A DNA stretch of 60,000 nt, from contig CAIIXF020000007.1 of assembly GCA_903813345.2 (NCBI GenBank), positions 11,167,730 through 11,227,729 on the forward strand. Direction: 5' to 3'. This document shows, one piece after another, positions 50,400 to 60,000 of the stretch. The position numbers and the translations under genes are program-made. The first letter of the stretch is position 1. Each line of letters begins with the position of its first letter. The DNA comes from Owenia fusiformis (taxonomy: Eukaryota; Annelida; Polychaeta; Sabellida; Oweniidae). The notes under the pieces were generated by a model. The model did not search any database and was not told the origin of the DNA. It was given only the letters and a program-made list of their open reading frames with translations.

Positions 50400-51300
50400 T
50401 ATAGCATAAGATGTGATAGTCAAATCAAAATATAATTCTCTATAAAACTACAAAAAAACTATTTTAAAATAAAATATAATTATATGTACTAAAAATCAGG
50501 GATTCTTTATAATATCTTCCATCCATGATTTTTTATTGTGATATAAGTGTCAAATTAAAGAACTTCAAGCCCTAGATTTCATGGCTTCAAATTATATCTG
50601 TCTCAAAAAGCTCTGAAATTATAATATAATATAACTAAGTCTGTAGTAGGTTCTTATTGAAGTAGACTCTTAATATAAATATAATTAAGAGTTTTAGATG
50701 CAGTCTAATATCTAATTATAGTCGAACCTGTCAAATTGAAACGCCGCTTGGACTAGCAAAAAGTGTTCGGATTGGCAGGTGTTCACATTTTGAGTTTTTT
50801 GGCATGGAAGTCTGGCAGATCAAAACTGGGACCAAAAAGTGTTTACATTGCAAGTTGGACAGATAAGGAAGGTGTTCAGATATGCTTTAAGTTAGACATA
50901 TTTAATTTTGTGAACATTTATTTATCTCAGCTGGTTAACTAGATAATTGAAAATATGTCATAATTTTTACAAGGATGCTGCTTACTTAACTAAACTGTTG
51001 CTAAATGGCAATCAAATAATACAACTGCTGTTAACCATATAGATTACTATTTACTATAACTATGTATATAGCCTAAATAAAAGCAATACAGAAAAACCCC
51101 TCACAGACAAATATTTCTTCCTATTTTCATCTTCACATTGAGGTGGTTTTCTGTATTTGTTTGCATTCCACTTTTATCAGCATTAGTCTCTTGTAGACAT
51201 TCAACTCTCTTGTATACACTTTGATAAAACAATAATATTGTTTATCGTATGATCTGTAAAATGAAGCCCTCTGATTGGTCAGTTCTTGTGCTGTACCAAT

Positions 51301-51530
51301 CTGTATTGCTACTGAGGTTGTCCCCGTTGATCATCTCCATCGCAAAACAGAAAATATTGGTACGGAGGGGACAATCTCAGTAGCAATACAGAGGATCACA
51401 CGATAAAAACGTTATTGAATGATATATTCTGACTTGATATTCTGTATTGGCACTCGACTTCACCTCGTGCCAATACAAAATTTCTCAAACAGAATATATC
51501 CTGTATTGCACTTCAAATCATTCAATAACT
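51301..51530. repeat. Two adjacent foldback hairpins
   Basis: The first, at 51301-51391, pairs CTGTATTGCTACTGAGGTTG with CAATCTCAGTAGCAATACAG. The second, at 51411-51530, pairs GTTATTGAATGATATATTCTG with AGAATATATC...ATTCAATAAC and contains inner TGTATTGGCAC / GTGCCAATACA. Probably one composite MITE. Confidence 0.75.
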
Positions 51531-51727
51531 TATAGTATTTTCTTATCTTAATTGTGTGAATTTTATGTCTTCTTTTCTAATTAATATTAATGGTGCAAGT
51601 TGTTCTATAAGTGTCATTGCAAGTACGAAATGTTATTTTAAACAAATAGTGCTATTCATACACCACAGCATTTACATGTGTTTGTTTTTATTTTTAACAT
51701 GTGTTTCAAATCCTAAAAGATGCTTAA

Positions 51728-52330
51728 AGGAACATTCCTTGCCAGACTATTTCTCTCCTGATATGGTAGCTACAATCATATATATACTTTACATATTTAG
51801 CAAAACACTGGAAAATTTTTTCATATGGTCAATATTGATCATTTAAAAATGTAGTACTCATTCCCAGTAAGCTGCCATCTTTTCAGATTTCTTTCAGGAA
51901 GTGATGTCATCGACTCTCACCTGTTATAACCTTGTCTATTACAGTATAGGAAAGAAGTGCAAAATCACGTCTAAACAAGAAGCCCTTATCTTCTGTGTAA
52001 AAATATTTTCAGGAGTTGTCAACTTAGAACTTAAGAAGAGATCATCAAAAGGATTTTAATCATAGACCAAATTGAAAAAAAATATTCAGCTGGTTTAGTA
52101 ATTCTAATAGCTCCTTACCTAATGTTATATGCAAAGTTGAGAGTCAATGACATCACTTCCTGAGTGAAATTATAAAAGATGGCAGCCTACTGGAATTGAG
52201 CACTACATTTTTAAGTGATCAATATTGACCATTTCAAAATATTTTTCTGTTTTTTTGATAAACTTGCAAAGTATGTATATGGTTATAGCTACCATATTAG
52301 GAGAGAGATGGTCTGGCAAGGAATACCCCT
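51728..52330. mobile_element. 603-bp foldback element at a TTAA target site
   Basis: It is flanked by TTAA at 51724-51727 and 52331-52334. The ends AGGAACATTCCTTGCCAGAC and GTCTGGCAAGGAATACCCCT are inverted repeats, and the arms extend about 200 bp inward (GATCAATATTGA, AGCTGCCATCTTTT / AAAAGATGGCAGCC, TGATGTCAT / ATGACATCA). TTAA duplication with AGG-type ends suggests a Kolobok or piggyBac-related non-autonomous element. Confidence 0.8.
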
Positions 52331-54328
52331 TTAATACAATTTGTTAATGATAAATACAAATATTAGAAATATATTAAAATTTGGTATTTTCTAACCTATA
52401 GACATTAATTTAACGAATGTACAGATGTTAGGGGCTGGTCAGTAAATTTTTGGAGGTCTTTTCAGAAAAAATATTACAAGTTTGAATAATGATCATCATT
52501 TTACTATTCTCTGTTTGTATTATAAAGAAGGTTTAAAATGTTAGTTCGTTTTCAAAAATCTAATAGTCTTACCCTACCTATCTCTACATGGGGAGATGTA
52601 TACATATAGTACCCAACACATAACAGTGTGCCTCATATCACATGCACAATGCAAATACTTTCTCAATGAACTCTAACATATACAAGTTCTCAATAAACAT
52701 ACTCAAATGTACCAGGAATATTTGAGTCAGAATATTGAGTGTCAAAAACTTAAAAATAAAAATGATGACAAGGAAAGCGTTTAAATTGTGCATGTGCATA
52801 AAAAGTAAAAAGGTTGTGTGTGGGGTGCTAAGACAAGGGGAGCTTAATACTATGTGGTTGTTTCTAAGCCACTCCCATATGTTATATATTGAGATTTTAG
52901 ATTTATAATATTTGTAAATAGCCTACTTAATGCCTATATTTTGTCAATTACACTTATTTACAAATCGATTGAAAGTAACCTTTGTTATAATTTGAGATGT
53001 TGAGTATGGGTGGTCATGACTCAATTAAATATTTTAACAATAGAATGTGTTTATCTATGTAATATTATATTATTGTTGTATTATATAGTTGTATCTTTAC
53101 TACAATAATGCCAATGGTCACAGTGTATTCTTGCACAGGCTAATATGAAGTTTTCTTATTTTATTGTTAATTATTGAAATTATTTAATATTGTACCCTAT
53201 CAATAGATTATATATATTTATATACATTGTACGCCTAAAGCTGTTGCAGATTGTCAAAAGCATCAGGTGGCTCTCTATGGAAAAGAACTTTATAGGGCAG
53301 CATTTATTTCTCATTGGACTCTCCTGTTTTGGCAAATTATGCAAAATAACCAGTGTTGTTGTATTATTTGTTATGTGGACCAAGCCAGTGTTTTATAAAG
53401 ATGAGTCTAATATTGTGTGTAAGCACAATAATAAATGTACAGCCTATGTAAAAAAAGCAAATGTTGCATGTTGTCACAAATTTTTAATGGACAACTGGTG
53501 GTTTCTGACAACAAGGAGTGACTTAAAATTAATATTAGAGTTATAATTTAGACAATGATACTGCTTGATATGTTAAACCTGTGTTCAATGTCAATGTGTT
53601 TTTGCGAAAGTAATGCATTTTATGAAAAATGAAACCCCTTATTCTTTATAGTTATAGACATGGTGTGGTGCAATATAATATCTAATGTCACTATAACTTA
53701 CAAACTAAAATGTTAAAAATATGCCCATGTCAACTGATGTACATATATTTCAAATGAACAAGCTGATGACAATATAGTACCTTTTTCAGGTACGATAAAA
53801 AGTATTGTATACTTTTTTTGAATGATATGGCATAGTTTTAAAAGTGGATACTTTGTTCTTAATAAAATACAAAAGTGTCTTCCTAGTCAGTAGGCTTAAG
53901 AATGAATGTGCAACCATTAGTTTTCAAAGCATAAGTCAGCAAAATGTCACTTGTTGTTCTTTGAAATAATGTTTGTAATGTTATTTCAAAAGTCTCTAAA
54001 TAAAGTGACACCGAGATGTCATGTGTAGCATTTGTATAGAAAATATAAAAATTGGGACCAAGAATTGAACCTGATCCTACATGTTCTAAATAATGTATAT
54101 AAATTCAACATTTTTTTGAATTAGTATTAATTTGCTAAAAATCTGTCACACTAAATACTATTTTTAACTCCTCTACAATTATAAATAAACACTTGTCATT
54201 AAAATATCACCAGGTCGGTCAAGGATAACGTAAAATAAATAAACTAAATCTTTAAGTGTTTTTTAAGAAATGCAATGACATGCCAGGAAAAAATATTTTT
54301 GTGTCTGGTCATCAAGTCACATGATGTG

Positions 54329-54407
54329 CAAGGTGTCCATAAACTTAGGCTCTTTACAATTCCTATACAAAGTCTGTGTAAAGTGTAGAGACTTAATGAA
54401 CACCCTG
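54329..54407. mobile_element. 79-bp mariner-type MITE, second copy
   Basis: CAAGGTGTCCATAAACTTAG at the left and ATGAACACCCTG followed by TA at the right. It shares CAAAGTCTGTGTAAAGT with the copy at 2718-2792. The left TA is not preserved. Confidence 0.7.
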
Positions 54408-54962
54408 TACATGTACATGTTCGAATTTGGAGAATAATTTACCATTTAAATAGGACCCAATACCTTTTGGCTTACATGGTGGAATCGGTCACTTGTTCAT
54501 TTGTCAGTCTGTCTGGCCATCAATAATTTTTGGACAAAAGAAAACTGCCATTCACCTCAACCAAGGCTCACATCCAGTTTAAGTTTTTATTAACCACGTG
54601 AACCCACTATTTTTCCTTGAGTATGCAATTCCCCTATTGACCAGAAACGCATCTATTTTTTCCTGGCCTTACACCTTATAGTGTATGTTAGTCAAGTTGA
54701 TTTGCACAAAGTAATGTTAACACAGTGGTCCAAATGCTTATATTCATTATGAATGAAGTCTATTTTATGTACATTAAAAATGTAAATGTTGTATATAATA
54801 AAGAGAAATAAATAATAATGATAAAATAAGAATAACATATTAATCCATTATTTTAGTGTTTTTTATTTTTTGAAAAATGGCAACTCTGTTTTACAAAATT
54901 ATTTCTATTTATAATATTAAAAAAATATGACATGTATTCAGCACAAAAGTATGTACACAGCC

Positions 54963-54973
54963 TTTATTTTATT
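54963..54973 (-). promoter_or_regulatory. Candidate polyadenylation signals for the minus-strand gene
   Basis: TTTATTTTATT on the plus strand gives two overlapping AATAAA hexamers on the minus strand, about 400 nt past the stop codon of the gene ending at 55369. No downstream GU-rich element was verified. Confidence 0.4.
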
Positions 54974-55368
54974 AAGCAATGTGATCAGAATATCTGAATA
55001 TTAAGCAATTGGATCGAATATTAAGGTATCGGCTCAGAATATTCAGACCTAGGTGATAATAACCATAGATTGAGGTTATTAGAATAATTGTGCAGTTTGA
55101 AGTTGAAAAGTATTCTACTTTGAGAGACGAGGAAGAAATTTTAGGCACCCAAGTTTACCTTTTTTTGTAGAAAATGTGCTCATGGATTTTGAACTGGGTG
55201 CATCAAATTCACAAGGATGTGACATACACTACCCAGCCACTTGCTTGGAAGAACACTGCCAACTTCATTACTTTTCATTATCTATGTGTGTATAAGATGA
55301 CATTAACTGGTAAAACAATGGAATAACTTAAATATAATAACCAGTCCATCAGCAACTGGCAAATAATT

Positions 55369-56146
55369 TCAATTAAGCATATTTGATCTTCTATCTATAT
55401 GTTCTACGGAAGAATAGATTTCAGTAGCACTACTTGCACTCTGTGTATCTTCACTGACACTGTGATGTTTCTCAACATTCTTATCATTTGTTTCATTGTC
55501 ACCTAAATCATTGTGTTCTTCTGTATTATCATGTGAATAATTTTGCTCTGATTTGTTATCATTTGAATTATTATCATCTGATTTATTATCATGTAAATTA
55601 TTGTTTTGATCATCCATGTTATTTTCCTGACCCATGTCGTTTACATGGTCATCATGATTTTCATCATTAATGTTGTTGTCTTTCACTTTGTCAAAATGCT
55701 CTTCAGAATGTTCATTCTGGTCATCATTTTTGTCATTCACTTGTTCCCCAACACACTTAATACTTTCATCTTCATTATTATTGTCCTCATCAGCAGTCAG
55801 GTTACCACAGTAATTCTTCTCACTTTGGTGGCTACCTTTACTTTTATTACTGTGGTTGCTGCCGTTACTTTTGTTGCTATTGGTACTAGCTTTACTTTTG
55901 TTGCTATGGGTACTAGCTTTACTTTTGTTGCTATGGTTACTATATTTGCTCTGGTTACTCTTATGGCTGGCGTTACTTTGCATTGATTGTTGGCTTATCA
56001 CAGATGCTGTATCTAACTCGTCTGTTTCATGATCTTTATCATCACTGTTCTTATTAATACTGTTAGTCTTATTTAGATTGGGATCTTTGTCATTTGTTTG
56101 ACTTTCTTTTACCCATTTCTTGGTCCTCAGATCTTTTTCTTCCTCT
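55369..56146 (-). CDS. Last exon: SNKSKAST repeats and Asp/Asn-rich tail
   Basis: Acceptor TATATTCTAG, entered in phase 2, stop at 55369-55371. About 258 codons. After EEEKDLRTKKWVKESQ come four imperfect 9-residue repeats (SNKSKASTH, SNKSKASTN, SNKSNGSNH, SNKSKGSHQ), then an acidic low-complexity tail with many DDN, NDN and EEH clusters, ending SNMLN. Predicted disordered. Confidence 0.82.
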
Positions 56147-58006
56147 CTAGAATATAAGATGAAAAATCATGTTTTACTTGTGATTTTTGGAACTTGAAAC
56201 CTGAATTGAACACCATGGTACTATGTACATTTATGTTATCACTTTGAACATGGCGATTTTAATTTCTGTATCAAGGGTTAATGATTTAAACACAAAGGCA
56301 TCAATTCAAAGCCTGGGAACAATTTTCTTTTCTATATTATCATGTTTTTATTCAACAATATTCCATGACTTCCAAACAAGCATAAAAGCAAAAGATGAGC
56401 AATGATCAAAGGGTTATTCTATAGTTTAAGAATTTTATCCATTTTGGTCTGAAATTAAAAAGTGAAGTTTGAATAAACTTACTTGTCATCCAGAGAGATT
56501 GGTTTTCCATTCTGGACCATATAATGAGCTGCATTCTTTGGTGCGTATCTTTCATCTTGTTTAGGGTCTTCATTCTTGTCACTGTCTTTCCGTTCATTTT
56601 CACGTGGGGACTTCTTTTCAGTATTTTTGGGTTTGGGCTAAAATGATGTTATTCAAAAATTAAATGTATATGAAGATTTTCAGGTTTTACCAACTTCATT
56701 TAATACTATAATCACATTACTTCAAGGTTAATAAGATCTTATTGTGGCATTTTATTGATCCAGCAAACAATACTGATGTGAGGAATGGTATCAAGCTAGG
56801 CCTATAGTCTATACTAACCTTTATTTTTTGCAGCCGAGGTGACTTCATTTTTGATCCGGTTTCTAGGCCTGAAAATACATTTGAAAGTAAAACATTTCAC
56901 ACTTGTTCAACTTTCATTTGATGTATAATACATGTACTACAAATATAATACTATATAAACAAGAGTGAAAGGTGGCAAACAATTTAATTTGTCAAGGACT
57001 GAATGAAAAAAATTTAAAACCTATTGAAAAGAATTAATACAAATAATTCCTATTCAAATAAGCCATATTTTGAGAATGAAACATACTATGGAGTACTTAT
57101 AATAGTTTCCTTGACTCTCTCACCTTCTTTCTGATAATACTGCACATATGTCTCAGAGTGTAGTGCAGCCCCTATGTGACGTGTATAATTCATGACTTTC
57201 CCATTGTCAGTGACATCTTCTACGTTGTCACTATGTGGTCTGTACCTATGAATCTTGGTGAGTTTTTCAACAGGTAAAGTTTCCTGAAAGCAATGAGGAA
57301 ACAAGTTGCATTATGCAGATGAAAGGATGAGCATTTTAGAATATGCAGCCATTGTTAATTTTTAAATAAAATCTTGCTTTAGAAATATATTTATTTCTGA
57401 AAAATGTAAAACGAAGGTTGAACCTAAAATAATTGAACAAGCAATGTTGAATCTAAATGGGATTTGAAAATTTCAAAAAACAATAAAATCAAACCATGCA
57501 TAGGACTTAACTACACTCAGTTAAACATATTATTATTCTGTTGCTAAACTTTCAACTTACAAAAACAGTATTTGCATTTTTTGTGAGCCTCTCTGCCTCA
57601 TGGTTCAAGGTGACTCTTCTTGATGTTGTTGCCAACCTAGGACTGATAGCCAACTTTCTACAATGGAGTTAGTGATTTTGAAAAACAGAGCAACATATCA
57701 TTCAATTATGTAGGAGGGTCGATCTGAAAATAATTAAGGTTTCAGACAAAACTGAAATAAGGCCATATAATTGTAGACTTAATTAAATCATGTAAATACA
57801 TGTAACATCATCCAAATACAAACATTATCCACACATTTTAATTAATCAAAAAGCATTGATAATTGCCTGTGATTTTTTAAGCTCTGTTATTATTGGAGTG
57901 CATACTTTTCTTTATTTTCCTCTTTCTCAGCAGCTTTAACCTTTTTCCTGTGGTCAGCTTCCATTTCTGTCATTTCCAGCATTTTGTACATCACATCATA
58001 CTTATG
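55369..58006 (-). CDS. Unrecognised protein with low-complexity charged C-terminus (3' part of gene, six exons)
   Basis: Six exons join with matching phases (58006-57906, 57657-57561, 57283-57124, 56868-56819, 56637-56483, 56146-55369) to give 446 codons and a stop. The first exon present begins at an acceptor, so the 5' end lies further right, probably outside the window. The N-terminal part is helical and charged (EMTEMEADHRKKVKAAEK), followed by a more ordered stretch with VTLNHEAERLTKNA, EKLTKIHRYRPH and NYTRHIGAALHSETYVQYY. After residue about 230 it is Lys/Glu/Ser-rich, then has 9-residue SNKSKAST-type repeats, then a long Asp/Asn/His/Glu-rich tail. I do not recognise the family and assign no function. 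No membrane segment is visible. Confidence 0.78.
56483..56637 (-). CDS. Exon of the unrecognised minus-strand gene
   Basis: Acceptor CATTTTAG, donor AA|GTAAGT, phase 0 in and 2 out. It encodes PKPKNTEKKSPRENERKDSD, then YAPKNAAHYMVQNGKPISL. Charged, no domain recognised. Confidence 0.8.
56819..56868 (-). CDS. 50-nt exon of the unrecognised minus-strand gene
   Basis: Acceptor GTATTTTCAG, donor AAG|GTTAGT, phase 1 in and 0 out. It encodes LETGSKMKSPRLQKIK. The phase matches both neighbours, which is the main support. Confidence 0.72.
57124..57283 (-). CDS. Exon of the unrecognised minus-strand gene
   Basis: Acceptor TTGCTTTCAG, donor G|GTGAGA, phase 0 in and 1 out. It encodes ETLPVEKLTKIHRYRPHSDN and NYTRHIGAALHSETYVQYY, the most ordered-looking part of the protein. 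Confidence 0.82.
57561..57657 (-). CDS. Exon of the unrecognised minus-strand gene
   Basis: Acceptor CATTGTAG, donor TTT|GTAAGT, phase 2 in and 0 out. It encodes KLAISPRLATTSRRVTLNHE, then AERLTKNANTVF. Confidence 0.8.
57906..58006 (-). CDS. Most 5' exon in the window of the unrecognised minus-strand gene
   Basis: Acceptor TTTCTCTTCAG, donor AA|GTATGC, phase 0 in and 2 out. It encodes HKYDVMYKMLEMTEMEADHR, then a Lys/Glu helix likely to be coiled or simply charged. Upstream exons were not found before 60000. Confidence 0.78.
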
Positions 58007-58656
58007 CTGAAGAGAAATATCAGTATTCAGCAGTAAACAATAATTCAAATCAACATTAAATATAAATATTTCATACTTTCATACAATACTGTAGTATAAC
58101 ATGTCAAAATATATTTTGCACATGCATACAATCTGTTTTTTAAATATGGCACATCTTATTCCAAAGATGTATTTATTATATTGATACTGTGGGAAAATTT
58201 CATTTTTTGTGTTTGTCCTTTTTAATTTTCCCACTGGTGCAGATTATTGTTTAATTCAGTGTTTAATGGTCCATTTATTCAAGGGATGGGGAAACCCCTG
58301 CTCACAAGTGGGTATTCCAAGACAGGAAGGGGAATCCCCTCAATTGCTGCAATGCAGTGCCCCTGATTTCAAAATGTGTTCACCTGTGCCTATGACTCAT
58401 GCCATCACATGATAGAGAAGGAAGGTCGCCATCTTGAAGGAAGCAGCGTGAATCAAAGGTTGGGAGGAAATCCACATTTATCACACTTTAGAGTAGCCAT
58501 CTGCTAAGGATTCGGGATTAATAACGAATGATAAAGCGGGAAGACGCACCAGGAGGTTCTTGAAGGAGAAACAACAGAGAAAACCTGAATTTTTGGCAAC
58601 TTAGAGAAAGAAGCATTTATTCGGGTGAGGTTTTTCCTTTTTGTTGATTTGATTTT

Positions 58657-58772
58657 ATGGCCAGCATGCTACTAGATGCCTCTGACTGACTGTAATTTTT
58701 CATTCCATGTGTACCAGAATTTGTAACTTCATGGCCAGCATGCTACTGAGATGCCTCTGACTGACTGTAGGT
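58657..58772. repeat. Direct duplication of a 40-bp segment
   Basis: ATGGCCAGCATGCTACT followed by AGATGCCTCTGACTGACTGTA occurs near 58659 and again near 58731, with a one-dinucleotide length difference. Confidence 0.85.
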
Positions 58773-59003
58773 TCTAATTCATCGGGTATTGAGATCTACT
58801 GTGTGTCGCCATTTTGTGTCCCAGGCTTTCCAAAGTGAGATATTTGTCAGATTTAATGTAAAACAACACCGTGTCATTAATTGCCTAAAGTGTTGTCAAG
58901 AATTCTTCACAGTTCAGTGCTGTCCTAGGGGAAGCAGCAAGGAACAACCTGCAAGCAGCCTTGCATTATCGTTAGGTGAAATTGGGAAACTTCCCAACAC
59001 GGC

Positions 59004-59200
59004 GAACTAATTTTGTCAGTTGGTTTCACCGCTGACAGAAATAGTTCCAGGAAGACTTCCATCGCATCGGGCAGTGAGGAGTCTTCCCAGAAAACTCAAG
59101 AGCCATAGAGGCAGAGCAAGGCTAAAGAGCCAGAAGAGTCGAGTCAAGAGTCACAGTGAACTATTTTGTCAGTTGGTTTCACCGCTGACAGAAATAGTTC
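59004..59200. repeat. Two copies of a hairpin-forming 43-nt segment
   Basis: At 59004-59047 and 59158-59200, GAACTATTTTGTCAG pairs with CTGACAGAAATAGTTC around a TTGGTTTCACCG loop. The loop and stems are almost unchanged between copies, and CCAGGAAGACTTC follows each. Confidence 0.8.
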
Positions 59201-59264
59201 CAGGAAGACTTCTAGAGCAAAGAGCAGCTAGGAGCCTTCCCAGTAAGAAGAGGAACCAAGCTTA

Positions 59265-59865
59265 AGGGCTAGAGGAGCCAAGCTAAAGAGCTGGACGAGG
59301 AGCCAGAGGAGCCAAGTCCAGGAGCTAAAGGAGCCAAGCTTAAGAGCCAGAGGAGCCACGTTCAAGAGCCAGAGGAGCCAAGCTAAGGAGCCAAAGAGCT
59401 GGACGAGGAGCCAGAGGAGCCAAGTCCAGGAGCTAAAGGAGCCAAGCTTAAGAGCTCAACGAAGAGCTAGAGGAGCCACGTTCAGGAGCCAGAGGAGCCA
59501 AGCTCAAGAGCCAGAAGAGCCAGGCTAAGGAGCCAAAGAGCTGGACGAGGAGCCAGAGGAGTCAAGTCCAGGAGCTAGAGGAGCCAGGCTAAAGAGCCGA
59601 AGAGCTAGAGGAGCCAGGCTAAAGAGCCGAAGAGCTAGAGGAGCCACGTTCAAGAGCCAGAAGAGCCAGGCTAAGGAGCCAAAGAGCTGGACGAGGAGCC
59701 AGAGGAGCCACGTTCAGGAGTCAGAGGAACCAAGCTCAAGAGCCAGAGGAGCCAAAGAGCTGGACGAAGAGCCAGAGGAGCCACGTTTAGGAGCCAGAGG
59801 AACCAAGTTCAAGAGCCAGAGGAGCCAGGCTACAGAGCCCAGGGAGCCAAGCAAAGAGCTAATAA
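59265..59865. repeat. GAGCCA-rich minisatellite
   Basis: About 600 bp of imperfect units built from AGAGCCAGAGGAGCCA, AAGAGCTGGACGAGGAGCC and GGAGCTA(A/G)AGGAGCCA. The strand is strongly purine-biased. No frame stays open across the whole array, so it does not look coding. Confidence 0.8.
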
Positions 59866-60000
59866 CGCAGCAACCGCCGACATCCATCCTACAAAGAGAA
59901 TTATAGTGACATTTTAGTTTATGAACATTAAAGTGTTATTTTCCTGTATTAATAGTTGTGTAAAAATATATCTATTAAATTGGAAGCCATTTGTGACTGT

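Larger units (their letters stand above)
48476..55368. other. 3' flank of the RhoGAP gene and spacer; mobile elements, no further gene seen
   Basis: The RhoGAP 3' UTR must begin here. AATAAA-type signals occur near 51078, 53862 and 54000, but none can be assigned. The frame at 53190-53546 has no recognisable domain. The spacer contains a pearl-like element, foldbacks and a MITE listed separately. The terminal part should include the 3' UTR of the minus-strand gene at 55369. Confidence 0.5.
58007..60000. other. Right-end region: probable intron or mobile-element sequence
   Basis: No supported exon. It contains CGCCATCTTG near 58432 and CGCCATTTTG near 58806 (YY1-like), a GTGAGG donor-like site near 58624, duplicated segments, two hairpins and a purine-rich minisatellite. 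It could be a retroelement terminal region or an untranslated exon of another gene; I cannot decide. Confidence 0.35.

Noticed and set aside
53190-53546. 118-codon plus-strand frame
   Set aside because: No homology signal, no exon borders consistent with the RhoGAP gene, and AT-rich composition typical of non-coding spacer.
55488-55986. Long plus-strand frames opposite the low-complexity exon
   Set aside because: These are antisense shadows of the Asp/Asn/Ser-rich coding repeat, giving Ile/Val/Phe-rich peptides with no domain.
59020-59265. Short plus-strand frame with a repeated QLVSPLTEIVPGRL motif
   Set aside because: The peptide repeat reflects the duplicated DNA hairpin segment; there is no other sign of coding.
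1-60000. tRNA or rRNA genes
   Set aside because: No convincing tRNA A/B-box pair with a foldable cloverleaf and no rRNA-like block was noticed by eye; a tRNAscan and rRNA profile search would settle it.

Overview
The window is AT-rich genomic DNA from an animal, most likely a marine invertebrate. The evidence is GT-AG split genes, ankyrin/SOCS-box, SH3-WW-PH-RhoGAP and uronyl-2-sulfotransferase proteins, an L1-like LINE, and mariner, hAT and foldback elements. Two families of minisatellite-bearing elements recall the pearl/Helentron elements described in bivalve molluscs. That hints at a mollusc or related lophotrochozoan, but I cannot fix the phylum. There is no prokaryotic gene organisation.

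Layout. (1) 1-5762: the first coding exon of a minus-strand ankyrin-type gene that leaves the window on the left (117-293), repeat-filled spacer, then an apparently intronless minus-strand ankyrin/SOCS-box gene (5034-5762). (2) 5763-10206: repeat-rich spacer that probably carries the promoter of the next gene, including four CACGTG E-boxes within 36 bp shortly before the start codon. (3) 10207-48475, plus strand: one large gene of the ARHGAP9/12/15/27 family. I resolved 23 coding exons (one of them a duplicate) with consistent phases and GT/AG borders. The product has SH3, WW, PH and C-terminal RhoGAP domains, 1044 aa with one copy of the duplicated exon or 1073 aa with both. (4) A single-exon sulfotransferase gene lies antisense inside one of its introns (23265-24392). 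(5) 48476-55368: spacer with several mobile elements. (6) 55369-58006, minus strand: six exons forming the 3' part of an unrecognised gene that ends in a long Ser/Asn/Lys then Asp/Asn/His/Glu-rich tail. (7) 58007-60000: hairpin pairs and a GAGCCA-rich minisatellite.

The RhoGAP introns hold a layered record of mobile-element activity with readable target-site duplications: a mariner-type foldback with TA, split by a pearl-like element; two related elements with 5-bp duplications, one split by a hAT-like element with an 8-bp duplication; a 2.05-kb hAT-like element with an 8-bp duplication; and a 4-kb 5'-truncated LINE with an open frame and a 14-bp duplication. The 29-codon exon before the PH domain sits in a tandem segmental duplication whose two copies were later hit by different elements.

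The strongest leads are the in-phase duplicated exon, the two element families that share a plan (5' palindrome, G-rich block, tandem array, GCCTTG end), and the arrays of nuclear-receptor-like AGGTCA half-sites carried by one of them. The RhoGAP product should act as a scaffolded GTPase-activating protein for Rho-family GTPases. The sulfotransferase should act in the Golgi on glycosaminoglycans, and the SOCS-box protein as a substrate adaptor of a cullin ubiquitin ligase. Nothing in the sequence links these three functions beyond position.
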